DNA of 64,000 nt, from assembly GCF_003725775.1 (NCBI RefSeq), contig NZ_RJSG01000003.1, positions 185 to 64,184 on the forward strand, written 5' to 3'. The stretch is from Nocardioides marmorisolisilvae (GTDB lineage Bacteria; Actinomycetota; Actinomycetes; Propionibacteriales; Nocardioidaceae). The notes beneath the pieces are model-generated. The model worked only from the letters and a program-made list of their open reading frames with translations, ran no database searches and had not been told where the DNA came from. Positions 42,488-50,755 of this stretch are shown piece by piece (within the stretch, counting starts at the first letter, position 1; every line of letters starts with the position of its first letter). The position numbers and the translations under genes are program-made.

Positions 42488-43216
42488 ATGAGCGACGCCG
42501 TTCCCCTGGTCGGTTCACGGGCCCGGATCAGGGACCTGATCCGCTGCAGCCACCCGAAGCAGGCAGTCTTCCTCGCGGTGACCATCGGCGTGCTCGCCGC
42601 TGTTGACGGTCGGCCGCCGCGGGAGTTCCTCTCCGCCGGTGCTGCCGTGCTCGCGGTCCAGCTCGCGCTCGGGCTCTCCAACGACGTCAACGACCAGGCG
42701 CACGACTACCGGGCGCAGACACCCAGAAAGCCCATTGCACAAGGGATTGTGGCCGCTGCGAGTGCCAGCTACTGGATGATGGTGCTGGTCCTCCTCGCCG
42801 TTCCGCTGTCGGTGCAGAACGGCGGCGTCGCCGGCCTGGCGCTGCTCGCCACCCTGCCCATCGGGTGGATCCACAACCGCTGGTTGCACCGCACCGCGTT
42901 CTCGTTCGTGGGCTGGACCCTGACGGCCGCGTTCCTGCCGGCCTTCCTCGCCTACGGCGGTTGGGCCGGAGGCATGCACGGTGACGCACCGACCTGGGCG
43001 ATCACCGGCGCGGCCGCCGCCGTCGGCTTCTGCGCCCACTTCATGACCTCGCTGGGGGACCTCGTCGACGACAACAAGTCGGGTGCGCGCACCCTGCCGC
43101 TGCTGGTCGCGATGCGGGTCGGAGCACCCCGGTTGCTGCTGCTCACGATCACCCTGAGCACCCTGTCGGTGGCCGGTCTCGTGATTGCAGGGCTGACGGT
43201 CGGACTGCGGCAGTGA
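42488..43216 (+). CDS. UbiA family prenyltransferase
   Basis: 242 residues from ATG 42488, an integral membrane protein with about seven helices. Both aspartate-rich substrate motifs are present: SNDVNDQAHDYRAQ (NDxxDxxxD) near residue 65 and SLGDLVDDNKSGARTLPL near residue 190. Such enzymes transfer a prenyl chain to an aromatic or sugar acceptor, for example in menaquinone, heme or decaprenylphosphoryl-ribose synthesis; RxxxPIAQG resembles the acceptor-side conservation. The acceptor is not determined, and no menaquinone genes are adjacent. Divergent from carD with about 190 bases between. Confidence 0.88.
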   Translation: MSDAVPLVGSRARIRDLIRCSHPKQAVFLAVTIGVLAAVDGRPPREFLSAGAAVLAVQLALGLSNDVNDQAHDYRAQTPRKPIAQGIVAAASASYWMMVLVLLAVPLSVQNGGVAGLALLATLPIGWIHNRWLHRTAFSFVGWTLTAAFLPAFLAYGGWAGGMHGDAPTWAITGAAAAVGFCAHFMTSLGDLVDDNKSGARTLPLLVAMRVGAPRLLLLTITLSTLSVAGLVIAGLTVGLRQ

Positions 43217-43303
43217 GACGGTAGGCTTCAGCCGGTTCGACCAGCAGAAGCCGCGCTCCCCGCCGGCCCAGAAACACGCCCTCCCGAGAGGATCCGAGGT
43301 CTC

Positions 43304-43813
43304 GTGAAGTCCCCGATCAAGCGCCGCGTCGCGATCGCCGCCGCCCTGCTCCTCGCCCCGACCGTGGCCGCCTGCGGCTTCGGCGCCCAGACCGACAAGG
43401 TCTACCAGCCGGCCGCCGGGGTGAACGACCGCGCGGGTGTGGTCGAGATCCTGAACGCGCAGATCGTCAGCGCGACCGACGGCACCGGCACCTTCATCGC
43501 CGCGCTGGACAACAACGCGACCAAGGCCGACAAGCTGATCAACATCACCGGCACCGGCGTGACCTCCACGAGCGAGGGCGTCGACATCCCCGCCGACGGC
43601 GTCGCCAACCTGGCCCTGCCGGCCGCCAAGGGCAACCCGGTCCAGGTCCAGATCGACGGAGCCGCGGTCCAGGCGGGCAAGTGGGTGCGCCTCACGTTCA
43701 CCTTCGCCAGCGGCCAGTCCTCGCAGGTCCTGGTCCCGATCGTGAGCAACTCCGAGGACTACGCGAACGTGCCGCTGCCGTCGGGGGCCCCGTCCTCCGC
43801 AGCCGCTGAGTGA
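43304..43813 (+). CDS. Lipoprotein, unknown function
   Basis: 169 residues from GTG 43304 (GAGG lies 5-8 bases upstream). Signal peptide 1-23 with the lipobox TVAAC. The mature part is beta-rich and acidic, with [18 protein letters not shown] and a C-terminal [19 protein letters not shown]; the tail is Ser/Ala/Pro-rich. The fold recalls the DUF461/copper-chaperone-like group of actinobacterial lipoproteins, but no metal-binding His/Met cluster is seen, so this is a weak likeness. Its end overlaps the gpmA start region; both genes are probably cotranscribed. Confidence 0.8.
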   Translation: MKSPIKRRVAIAAALLLAPTVAACGFGAQTDKVYQPAAGVNDRAGVVEILNAQIVSATDGTGTFIAALDNNATKADKLINITGTGVTSTSEGVDIPADGVANLALPAAKGNPVQVQIDGAAVQAGKWVRLTFTFASGQSSQVLVPIVSNSEDYANVPLPSGAPSSAAAE

Positions 43814-44553
43814 TGGCCACGCTGATCCTGCTCCGCCACGGCGAGAGCGAGTGGAACGCGAAGAACCTGTTCACCGGCTGGGTGGACGTGGCGCTGACCG
43901 ACAAGGGTCGCGCTGAGGCCGTCCGCGGCGGCGAGCAGCTGGTCGAGGCCGGCCTGCTGCCCGACGTGCTGCACACCTCGCTCCAGCGTCGTGCGATCAC
44001 CACCGCTCACCTCGCCCTGGACGCGGCCGACCGGCACTGGATCCCGGTGCAGCGGTCCTGGCGCCTCAACGAGCGCCACTACGGCGCGCTTCAGGGCAAG
44101 GACAAGAAGCAGACCCTCGAGGAGTACGGCGAGGAGCAGTTCATGCTCTGGCGCCGCTCGTTCGACGTCCCGCCGCCGCCGCTGTCCGACGACGACCCGT
44201 ACTCCCAGGCCGGTGACCCCCGGTACGCCGACCTCGGCGACGAGCTGCCGCGCACCGAGTGCCTCAAGGACGTGATCGCCCGGCTGCTGCCGTACTGGGA
44301 GTCCGCGATCGTCCCGGACCTTCAGGCCGGACGCACCGTGCTGATCGCCGCCCACGGCAACAGCCTGCGCGCGATCGTGAAGCACCTCGACCAGATCAGC
44401 GACGAGGACATCGCCGGGCTCAACATCCCGACCGGCATGCCGCTGGTCTACGAGCTCGACGAGAACCAGCGCCCGACCGTTGCCGGTGGGCGCTACCTCG
44501 ACCCGGAGGCTGCTGCCGCGGCTGCCGCGGCCGTCGCCAACCAGGGGAAGTAG
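43813..44553 (+). CDS. gpmA: 2,3-bisphosphoglycerate-dependent phosphoglycerate mutase
   Basis: 246 residues from ATG 43813 (GTG 43810 is adjacent). Glycolytic interconversion of 3- and 2-phosphoglycerate. The phosphohistidine motif is [12 protein letters not shown] (RHG), then [29 protein letters not shown] (acid/base Glu and Arg), SFDVPPPPL, and [18 protein letters not shown] with the second histidine. A low-complexity Ala tail ends it. gpmA-senX3-regX3 order is conserved in mycobacteria (Rv0489-0491); here phoU is inserted on the opposite strand. Confidence 0.96.
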   Translation: MATLILLRHGESEWNAKNLFTGWVDVALTDKGRAEAVRGGEQLVEAGLLPDVLHTSLQRRAITTAHLALDAADRHWIPVQRSWRLNERHYGALQGKDKKQTLEEYGEEQFMLWRRSFDVPPPPLSDDDPYSQAGDPRYADLGDELPRTECLKDVIARLLPYWESAIVPDLQAGRTVLIAAHGNSLRAIVKHLDQISDEDIAGLNIPTGMPLVYELDENQRPTVAGGRYLDPEAAAAAAAAVANQGK

Positions 44554-44563
44554 TCCCTGCGCA

Positions 44564-44633
44564 CGTCACCAGGTTTCGACACGCTCGGTCGCCGAACTCG
44601 TACCTCGCTCCGGCGCTCGCTGCTCAACCACCA
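44564..44633. repeat. Dispersed intergenic repeat, CGTCACCAGGTTTCGACA copy
   Basis: Shares CGTCACC, GGTTTCGACA and a terminal CTCAACCACC with copies near 32241 and 58329, with extra inner sequence (CGGTCGCCGAACTCGTACC). It fills the gap between gpmA and the convergent phoU. Confidence 0.6.
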
Positions 44634-44661
44634 TCGATCAAGTCCGCTGACGCGTCCTTGA

Positions 44662-45315
44662 TCAGTCGACGTAGGTCGGCTGCTCGCCGGTGACCAGGAA
44701 GACCACCCGGCGGGCGATCGAGACCGCGTGGTCGGCGATCCGCTCGTAGTAGCGACCCAGCAGGGCGATGTCGACGGCCGGCTCGACGCCGTGCTTCCAG
44801 TCCGAGCCGAGCAGCTCGCGGAACGAGGACCGGCGCAGCTTGTCCATCTCCTCGTCGACCTGCTCGAGCTCCTCGGCAGCGGCGACGTCGGAGTCGGCGA
44901 TCACGTGGCCGACCTTAGCGATCATCACCTCGGCGACCGCAGCCATCCGCGCGATGGTCGGGACGACCTCGTCCGGGACGGCGAGGTCCGGGACGCGCAG
45001 CCGGGCGATCTTCGCGACGTGCACCGCGAGGTCACCCATCCGCTCGAACTCGCTGACCATCCGCAGCGAGGCGACCAGCATCCGCAGGTCGCCGGCGACG
45101 GGGTTCTGCAGGGAGAGCAGCTCGAAGCTGTGGTCCTCGATCTTGACCCGCAGAGCGTCGATCGCGGCGTCGTCCGAGATGACCTGCTCCGCGACGCTGG
45201 CGTCTCCGTCGAGCAGGGCGCTGGTGGCGTGCGTGACCGCTGTCCCGACCAGTCGGGTCATGGACAGCAGGTCCTCCCGGATCGAGTCGAGCTGGTCGGC
45301 GTAGGCGTCGCGCAT
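44662..45315 (-). CDS. phoU: Phosphate transport regulator PhoU
   Basis: 217 residues from ATG 45315; an upstream extension is not supported. All-helical two-bundle protein that couples the phosphate transporter to the sensor kinase and dampens the Pho response. Each half has the metal-site motif: ISDDAAIDALRVKIED in the first, and VDEEMDKLRRSSFRELL in the second, plus EFERMGDLAVHVAKIA and YERIADHAVSIARRV, the two E(x)xxDH-type signatures. Divergent from senX3-regX3 across a PHO box. Confidence 0.96.
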   Translation of the reverse strand: MRDAYADQLDSIREDLLSMTRLVGTAVTHATSALLDGDASVAEQVISDDAAIDALRVKIEDHSFELLSLQNPVAGDLRMLVASLRMVSEFERMGDLAVHVAKIARLRVPDLAVPDEVVPTIARMAAVAEVMIAKVGHVIADSDVAAAEELEQVDEEMDKLRRSSFRELLGSDWKHGVEPAVDIALLGRYYERIADHAVSIARRVVFLVTGEQPTYVD

Positions 45316-45337
45316 GGCTTCAGAGTAGTTGGAATCG

Positions 45338-45376
45338 GGTGAACGGAAGGCGACGGAGCGTGAACGGGGGGCGAAC
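45338..45376. promoter_or_regulatory. PHO box (RegX3/PhoP direct repeats)
   Basis: On the minus strand four GTTCNCC-like units are seen (GTTCGCC, GTTCACG, GTCGCC, GTTCACC) with 11, 11 and 10-base periods, matching the actinobacterial PHO box. It is 23 bases from phoU and 62 from senX3, so RegX3 probably controls both and itself. Confidence 0.75.
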
Positions 45377-45437
45377 AGTCCCTGAAAGCGACCTCTGGCG
45401 GTCAAACAGCAGGTGAAACCATGCGTACGATTTTGGT

Positions 45438-46580
45438 GTGAGCCCGACGACGCAAGCGCTGTTGTTCGCCCTTCTCGGTGCGACCCTCGGTGCAGGGGTC
45501 GTGCTGGCCTGGAGGATCAGCGAGTCGCAGACGCGCCCTCCCGTGACGACCTCCCCGACCCTGCCTCCGGGCGTGGCCGCGGTTCTCTCGGTGCTGCGCA
45601 GCAGCGCACTGGTCGTCGACGCCAGCGACGAGGTCCTCAAGGCCTCCGCGCCGGCCATCGCGATGGGTCTGGTGCGTGAACGCCACATTGCCGTGCGCGA
45701 GCTCGAGGAGCTCGTCCAGCAGGTGCGCCGCGACGGCCAGATCCGCGAGACCGAGGTCGTCATGCAGCGCGCACCGGGCATCCCGCCGCGCCACGTCACC
45801 GCCCGGGTCGCCCCGCTCTCCTCGACCCTGGTCCTCGCGCTGGTCGAGGACCGCACGCGCGAGCGTCGCGTCGAGTCGATCCGCCGCGACTTCGTGGCCA
45901 ACGTCAGCCACGAGCTCAAGACACCGATCGGCGCGATCCGGCTCCTGTCCGACGCCGTCATCGACGCCGCCGACGACCCGGAGGCCGTCCAGCGCTTCGC
46001 CGGCCGGATGCACACCGAGAGCGAGCGCCTCGCCCGCCTGGTGCAGCAGATCATCGAGCTCTCCCGGCTCCAGGGCGACGACCCGTTGGACGAGCCGGTC
46101 GCCGTCGAGGTCGACGGGCTGATCAGCCGGGTGATCGACGAGAACCTGACCGACGCCGGCGCCAAGCAGATCTCCCTGGTCGCCAACGGCACCAAGGGCC
46201 TCAGCCTCCTCGGCAACCGGGAGCAGGTCGCGGTCGCGATCGGCAACCTGGTCGCGAACGCGATCGCCTACTCCCCCGAGGGTTCCTCGGTGGTGGTGTC
46301 CGCCAAGGAGGCCGACACCACCGTGGACCTGTCGGTGACCGACCAGGGCATCGGCATCCCCGCGAGCGAGATCGACCGGATCTTCGAGCGCTTCTACCGG
46401 GTCGACCCGGCTCGCCACCGCTCCACCGGTGGCACCGGCCTCGGCCTGTCCATCGTCAAGCACGTGGCGGCTTCGCACGGCGGCGACGTACGGGTCTGGT
46501 CCGTGGAGGGCCAGGGCTCGACGTTCACCCTCACCCTGCCGCGCAAGTCATCCATCCCCAGCCTGGAGGCAACACCATGA
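45438..46580 (+). CDS. senX3: Sensor histidine kinase SenX3 (PhoR-like)
   Basis: 380 residues from GTG 45438. One N-terminal transmembrane helix (ALLFALLGATLGAGVVLAW), a PAS-like domain (about 45-140), then the dimerisation/phosphoacceptor box FVANVSHELKTPIG with His158 and the ATPase: NLVANAIAYSPEG (N box), DQGIGIPASEIDRIFERFYRV (G1/F box) and GGTGLGLSIVKHVA (G2). It phosphorylates RegX3 and responds to phosphate limitation. The stop overlaps the regX3 start by 4 bases. Likely autoregulated through the upstream PHO box. Confidence 0.94.
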   Translation: MSPTTQALLFALLGATLGAGVVLAWRISESQTRPPVTTSPTLPPGVAAVLSVLRSSALVVDASDEVLKASAPAIAMGLVRERHIAVRELEELVQQVRRDGQIRETEVVMQRAPGIPPRHVTARVAPLSSTLVLALVEDRTRERRVESIRRDFVANVSHELKTPIGAIRLLSDAVIDAADDPEAVQRFAGRMHTESERLARLVQQIIELSRLQGDDPLDEPVAVEVDGLISRVIDENLTDAGAKQISLVANGTKGLSLLGNREQVAVAIGNLVANAIAYSPEGSSVVVSAKEADTTVDLSVTDQGIGIPASEIDRIFERFYRVDPARHRSTGGTGLGLSIVKHVAASHGGDVRVWSVEGQGSTFTLTLPRKSSIPSLEATP

Positions 46581-47254
46581 CCCGAGTCCTTGTGGTCGAG
46601 GACGAAGAGTCCTACAGCGACGCCCTGGCCTACATGCTCCGCAAGGAGGGCTTCGAGGTCGCGATCACCGCGACCGGACCCGACGCCCTCGCCGAGTTCG
46701 ACCGTGCCGGCGCCGACGTCGTGCTGCTCGACCTGATGCTCCCGGGCCTGCCCGGCACCGAGGTGTGCCGCCAGATCCGGCAGACCTCCAACGTGCCGAT
46801 CATCATGGTCAGCGCGAAGGACGACGAGGTCGACAAGGTGGTCGGCCTCGAGCTCGGCGCCGACGACTACGTCACCAAGCCCTACAGCCCGCGCGAGCTG
46901 GTCGCCCGGATCCGCGCGGTGCTGCGCCGCGGCACCGAGCCCGACCTGGCGCCGATGACGCTGGAGGCCGGTCCGGTCCGGATGGACACCGAGCGCCACG
47001 TGGTCACCATCGACGGCGAAGACGTGCGGCTGCCGCTCAAGGAGTTCGAGCTCCTCGAGATGTTCCTGCGCAACCCGGGCCGGGTGCTGACCCGCGGTCA
47101 GCTCATCGACCGGGTCTGGGGTTCGGACTACGTCGGCGACACCAAGACCCTCGACGTCCACGTGAAGCGGCTGCGCGCGAAGATCGAGCCGAGCCCGGCC
47201 GAGCCGAAGTACCTGACGACGGTGCGCGGGCTCGGGTACAAGCTCGACCTCTGA
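46577..47254 (+). CDS. regX3: Response regulator RegX3 (OmpR/PhoB family)
   Basis: 225 residues from ATG 46577. Receiver domain 1-120 with the acidic pocket VVEDEE, phosphoacceptor Asp52 (VVLLDLMLPGLPG), MVSAKDD and VTKPYS (Lys switch). The winged helix 130-225 has LPLKEFELLEMFLRNPGRVLTR and the DNA-recognition TKTLDVHVKRLRAKIE. It binds direct repeats to control phosphate genes. Translationally coupled to senX3; the hydrolase gene follows 16 bases later. Confidence 0.96.
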   Translation: MTRVLVVEDEESYSDALAYMLRKEGFEVAITATGPDALAEFDRAGADVVLLDLMLPGLPGTEVCRQIRQTSNVPIIMVSAKDDEVDKVVGLELGADDYVTKPYSPRELVARIRAVLRRGTEPDLAPMTLEAGPVRMDTERHVVTIDGEDVRLPLKEFELLEMFLRNPGRVLTRGQLIDRVWGSDYVGDTKTLDVHVKRLRAKIEPSPAEPKYLTTVRGLGYKLDL

Positions 47255-47270
47255 GCACTAGGGTCGGGCC

Positions 47271-48554
47271 GTGGCCCGATCCTCCTTGCTGCACGACAGC
47301 CTCGGCGTCCCCGATCCGCTCCGCCGTGCCCGGATCCCGAAGGACCTCGGCTCGGTCACCACGATCGGCGAGGAGGCCGACCCGCGTCCGGTCGGCATGA
47401 GCGTCGACAACGTCGAGTCGATCTGGAAGGCCGTCGAGCACCTCTACCGCTCGGGCATCCACCCGGCGATCGCCCTCTGCGTACGCCGCGACGGCGAGGT
47501 CGTCCTGGACCGCGCGATCGGGCACGCGAGCGGCAACGGTCCGGCGGACGCCAAGGACGCCGCGAAGGTGCTGGCCACCCCGGACACGCCGTTCTGCATC
47601 TTCTCCGCCTCCAAGGGCACCACCGCGACGCTGATCCACCTGCTCGACGAGCGCGGCCTGCTGCACATCGGCGACCCGGTCGCGGAGTACCTGCCGGAGT
47701 TCGCCCGCAACGGCAAGGCCGGCATCACCATCGGCCACGTGCTCGCGCACCGTTCCGGCATCCCGAACGCGCCGAAGGAGGCGCTCAGTCTGGAGACGAT
47801 CAACGACTGGGAGCTCCAGCGCGAGTACATGTACGACGCGAAGCCGATGTCGCGCGCCGGCAAGCGGCAGGCCTACCACGCGGTCTCCGGCGGCAGCCTG
47901 CTCGGCGAGGTCGTCCGCGAGATCACCGGGAAGTCGATCCGCGACGTGCTCGCCGCCGAGATCCTCGACCCGCTCGGGTTCCGCTGGATGAACTACGGCG
48001 TCGCACCCGAGGACGTCCCGCTGGTCGGCCAGAACTACCCGACCGGTCCGCCGCCGATGCCGCCGCTGAGCACCTTCCTGACCCGGGCGCTCGGCGTGCA
48101 CCCGGACGAGGCGACCCGGATGTCGAACGACCCGCGGTTCCTCACCGGCGTGCTGCCCGCGGCGAACGGGGTCAGCACCGCGAACGAGCTCGGCAGGTTC
48201 TACGAGATGCTCCGTCAGGGCGGCCAGCTGGACGGCGTACGGGTGATGGAGGAACGGACCATCCGTCGCGCCCGGATCGAGCAGTCGCACCTCGAGGTCG
48301 ACCTGAGCCTGGGGCTGCCGATCGCCTTCTCCTACGGCTACATGCTCGGCGGCAAGGTGCTCAGCCTCTACGGCCCGAACACCACGCAGGCGTTCGGACA
48401 CCTGGGCTGGATCAACATCATGGGCTGGGCCGATCCGGAGCGCCGCCTCTCAGTCGGTTTGATCACCACCGGCAAGTCCGTGCTCTACCCCGAGCTGGTG
48501 CGGTTCTGGGAGGTCGGCAACCGGATCGGCAAGGAGGCCAAGCCGCTCGGGTAA
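47271..48554 (+). CDS. Serine hydrolase (class C beta-lactamase/esterase fold)
   Basis: 427 residues from GTG 47271. The SxxK motif is FSASKG near residue 108, the Tyr-x-Asn-like second motif is likely YHAVSGG, and the third (H/KTG) region is around HLGW/GHLG near residue 380. It looks like the LipE/EstB esterase group more than a true beta-lactamase. No signal peptide, so it is cytoplasmic. It follows regX3 by 16 bases on the same strand, so it may be part of the phosphate-responsive transcript, though its function is unknown. Confidence 0.85.
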   Translation: MARSSLLHDSLGVPDPLRRARIPKDLGSVTTIGEEADPRPVGMSVDNVESIWKAVEHLYRSGIHPAIALCVRRDGEVVLDRAIGHASGNGPADAKDAAKVLATPDTPFCIFSASKGTTATLIHLLDERGLLHIGDPVAEYLPEFARNGKAGITIGHVLAHRSGIPNAPKEALSLETINDWELQREYMYDAKPMSRAGKRQAYHAVSGGSLLGEVVREITGKSIRDVLAAEILDPLGFRWMNYGVAPEDVPLVGQNYPTGPPPMPPLSTFLTRALGVHPDEATRMSNDPRFLTGVLPAANGVSTANELGRFYEMLRQGGQLDGVRVMEERTIRRARIEQSHLEVDLSLGLPIAFSYGYMLGGKVLSLYGPNTTQAFGHLGWINIMGWADPERRLSVGLITTGKSVLYPELVRFWEVGNRIGKEAKPLG

Positions 48555-48618
48555 CGGTTGCCCACAGATTGGGGCGGTCCCCTTTCGCGGGCCCCGTTCA
48601 TCGTTCAGGCTGCTGGGC

Positions 48619-49179
48619 ATGCGGATCCTCGGACTCCCGACCGTGCGAACGGCTGCGGTCGCTGCGGCCGTGCTCGCGCTCGTCGTGGTCGCCTCACCTG
48701 CATCGGCGGACAGCATCACCACCCGCAGCGGGCAGACGCTGAGCATCACCGTCGGCGCTTCCGGACTCGACCAACCCCAGCTCGTCACGCACGGAACCGC
48801 GCGGATCAGCTCCGGCCCCACCACGATCAGGTCGGTGGTGATCCGGATCGACCAGGGCGACCCGATCGCGGTCGAGCCGGACGCACAGGGCCACTTCACG
48901 AAGGGGGTGGTGCTGGCCTTCGACCTGACCAGCGTCCAGGTCGAGGCGATCGCCACCGCGAGCGACGGCAGCACCGTGAACGCGATCGTGGCGCTCGCCT
49001 CCGACGGCACCGTCACCAGGCCCGCCAGTCCGGACAAGAGCACCGGGAAGCGGACGCTGGCTCCCACCGGCCTCGACGACCCGCCCGTCCTCGGGCCCCT
49101 GGGTCTGCTGCTGGTGCTCACCGGCGTCGCGCTGGTCCAGTGGAGCCGACGCGACGAGGATCCCGATCAGGCGGCTTGA
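48619..49179 (+). CDS. Secreted protein with LAPTG class E sortase anchor
   Basis: 186 residues from ATG 48619. Residues 1-30 are a signal peptide (ASPASA). The mature part is a Thr/Val-rich beta domain. Near the C-terminus is LAPTG (147-151), followed by a short linker, a hydrophobic helix (VLGPLGLLLVLTGVALVQW) and the charged tail RRDEDPD. This is the LAXTG arrangement used by class E sortases of high-GC Gram-positives, so the protein is predicted to be joined to peptidoglycan. Function of the exposed domain is unknown. sir2 begins 20 bases after. Confidence 0.8.
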   Translation: MRILGLPTVRTAAVAAAVLALVVVASPASADSITTRSGQTLSITVGASGLDQPQLVTHGTARISSGPTTIRSVVIRIDQGDPIAVEPDAQGHFTKGVVLAFDLTSVQVEAIATASDGSTVNAIVALASDGTVTRPASPDKSTGKRTLAPTGLDDPPVLGPLGLLLVLTGVALVQWSRRDEDPDQAA

Positions 49180-49199
49180 CCGGCCCGGATACTGGGTCC

Positions 49200-50021
49200 G
49201 TGAACATCGACGAGGTCCTGGGCGACCTGCGGTGGACGGTGCTGACCGGCGCCGGCGTCTCCACCGACTCGGGGATCCCGGACTACCGCGGACCGAACGC
49301 GGTCCCGCGCACGCCGATGACCGGCCAGCAGTTCCGCTCCGGCCTGCTGGCCCGCCAGCGTTACTGGGCGCGCGCCTACCTCGGCTGGACCGCGATGGGC
49401 ACCGCACGGCCGAACGCCACCCACCGGTTGCTCGCCGAGCTCGAGACGGCTGGCCGGGTCGACGCGGTGATCACCCAGAACGTCGACGGCCTGCACACCG
49501 CGGCCGGTCAGCGCCGCGTCGTCGACCTGCACGGCCGGGTCGACCGGGTGATCTGCCTGGGCTGCCGGACCACGTCGGGTCGGGCAGTTCTGCAGGACCG
49601 GCTCCGCGACCTGAATCCCGACTTCGACGCCACCGATCTCCAGGTGCTGCCGGACGGCGACGTCGCGTTCGAGTCCACTGCCGACTTCGTGCTCGCCGAC
49701 TGCGTCGATTGCGGCGGGGAGCTCAAGCCGGACGTCGTCTTCTTCGGCGAGAACGTGCCCGAGGAGCGGGTGCTGGAGTGCAAGCAGCTGGTCGACGAGG
49801 CCGAGGCGCTGGTCGTCCTGGGATCGTCGTTGCACGTCTTCTCAGGGCGACGGTTCGTGAAGCAGGCGCACCAGCGCGGGATCCCGATCGTGATCGTGAA
49901 CCGGGGCATCACCCGGTCCGACGACCTGGCGACGCTCAAGCTCGACGCGGGCTGTGCCGAGACCTTGCGCGACTACGTCCGGATCACTCAGCCGGCACCC
50001 GAGGACCTGGCATCGGCATAG
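49200..50021 (+). CDS. Sir2 family NAD-dependent deacetylase
   Basis: 273 residues from GTG 49200, so the NAD loop VLTGAGVSTDSGIPDYRG starts near residue 14. Other sirtuin signs: ITQNVDGLHTAAG, catalytic His in VVDLHGRVDRVICLGC, paired zinc cysteines (CLGC and, 62 residues on, CVDC), and VVLGSSLHVFSGRR with IVNRG for NAD. It removes acyl groups from lysine at the expense of NAD. The zinc spacing and DGD insertion are unusual but not disabling. Its end overlaps by 38 bases the convergent Sm-like gene. Confidence 0.92.
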   Translation: MNIDEVLGDLRWTVLTGAGVSTDSGIPDYRGPNAVPRTPMTGQQFRSGLLARQRYWARAYLGWTAMGTARPNATHRLLAELETAGRVDAVITQNVDGLHTAAGQRRVVDLHGRVDRVICLGCRTTSGRAVLQDRLRDLNPDFDATDLQVLPDGDVAFESTADFVLADCVDCGGELKPDVVFFGENVPEERVLECKQLVDEAEALVVLGSSLHVFSGRRFVKQAHQRGIPIVIVNRGITRSDDLATLKLDAGCAETLRDYVRITQPAPEDLASA

Positions 50022-50301
50022 AGCCGTCCTGCAACCGCTCCTCGGTCGGCTGGGGCGCAGCCCGCAGCCGGTGGCGGTGCGGAGTTGCCGCGAACACCCG
50101 GACAGCGTTGATGTTCTCGATGCGCACGACGCTGTGCTCGGTCTCCGAGTTCTCCAGCACGAGGCCCACGCCGTCGTTGGCGACGACCCGGCCGCCCAAC
50201 CACTGACCCTCGATCAGGACCTCGACGTCGTGGCCCGCGTCCAGGGCGCGTCCCAAGGCGGTCCCGATGGTGTACTGCATCGACGTGCTGTACGTGCTCA
50301 T
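49984..50301 (-). CDS. Small Sm-like protein, paralogue A
   Basis: 105 residues from ATG 50301. The conserved block is at about 18-66: VEVLIEGQWLGGRVVANDGV, then GLVLENSETEHSVVRIENIN. This pattern (VxVLIxGxWLGGRVxxxDGxGLxL, then hydrophobic-V-R-hydrophobic-xx-I) is shared with the next gene and, loosely, with the beta-barrel of Sm/LSm and Hfq proteins (VxVxLxxG..GxVxxxDxxxxLxL). The C-terminal tail is basic and unordered. Domain assignment is by eye only. Overlaps the sir2 end. Confidence 0.7.
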   Translation of the reverse strand: MSTYSTSMQYTIGTALGRALDAGHDVEVLIEGQWLGGRVVANDGVGLVLENSETEHSVVRIENINAVRVFAATPHRHRLRAAPQPTEERLQDGSMPMPGPRVPAE

Positions 50302-50392
50302 CCGGCCCCCGCCCCTGGTGCGTGCGTGGTGCACGCCGTCGGACAAGTGTGCCGGACCCGGGAGCGTTTTGTCCGATAAGCCGCCCTCTGGG

Positions 50393-50668
50393 CTAGGCCA
50401 CGTCCTCGATGCCCAGCGGGTCCGAGTGCCGCCCACTGACCGCCGGCGCCGTCGCGAACGCACGGATGCGGACCACCGAGACCTGCTCGAGGCGGACCAC
50501 GTAGCGCTCGAAGTCCCCGCCGTCGATAGCCACGCCCATGCCGTCCAGGGCCGAGATCCGGCCTCCCAGCCAGACCCCCTCGACCAGCAGGTCGACCTCC
50601 TGGCCCTGGTCCCACGCTCGCGCGAGCGCCGACCCCACGGTCACCTGCGCCGACGATCCTGAACTCAT
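50393..50668 (-). CDS. Small Sm-like protein, paralogue B
   Basis: 91 residues from ATG 50668, with AAGGGG upstream. Conserved block: VTVGSALARAWDQGQEVDLL, VEGVWLGGRISALDGMGVAI, then YVVRLEQVSVVRIRAFA, colinear with paralogue A at about half its positions. It lacks any signal peptide. It lies 91 bases upstream of paralogue A on the same strand, so the pair is likely one transcript and may form hetero-oligomers if the Sm-like reading is right. Actinobacteria lack a classical Hfq, which is why the pair deserves attention. Confidence 0.7.
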   Translation of the reverse strand: MSSGSSAQVTVGSALARAWDQGQEVDLLVEGVWLGGRISALDGMGVAIDGGDFERYVVRLEQVSVVRIRAFATAPAVSGRHSDPLGIEDVA

Positions 50669-50755
50669 CAGGCACCCCTTCTTCGCCGTGCGCACGCACG
50701 ACCCCCTTGTGTCCAGTATGCCTGAATTGCCGGATCTTGGGGAGGGGTTGGCCCG

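Noticed and set aside
47271-48554. Calling the serine hydrolase a beta-lactamase resistance gene
   Set aside because: Only the SxxK motif is clear; it has no signal peptide and resembles esterases of the same fold.
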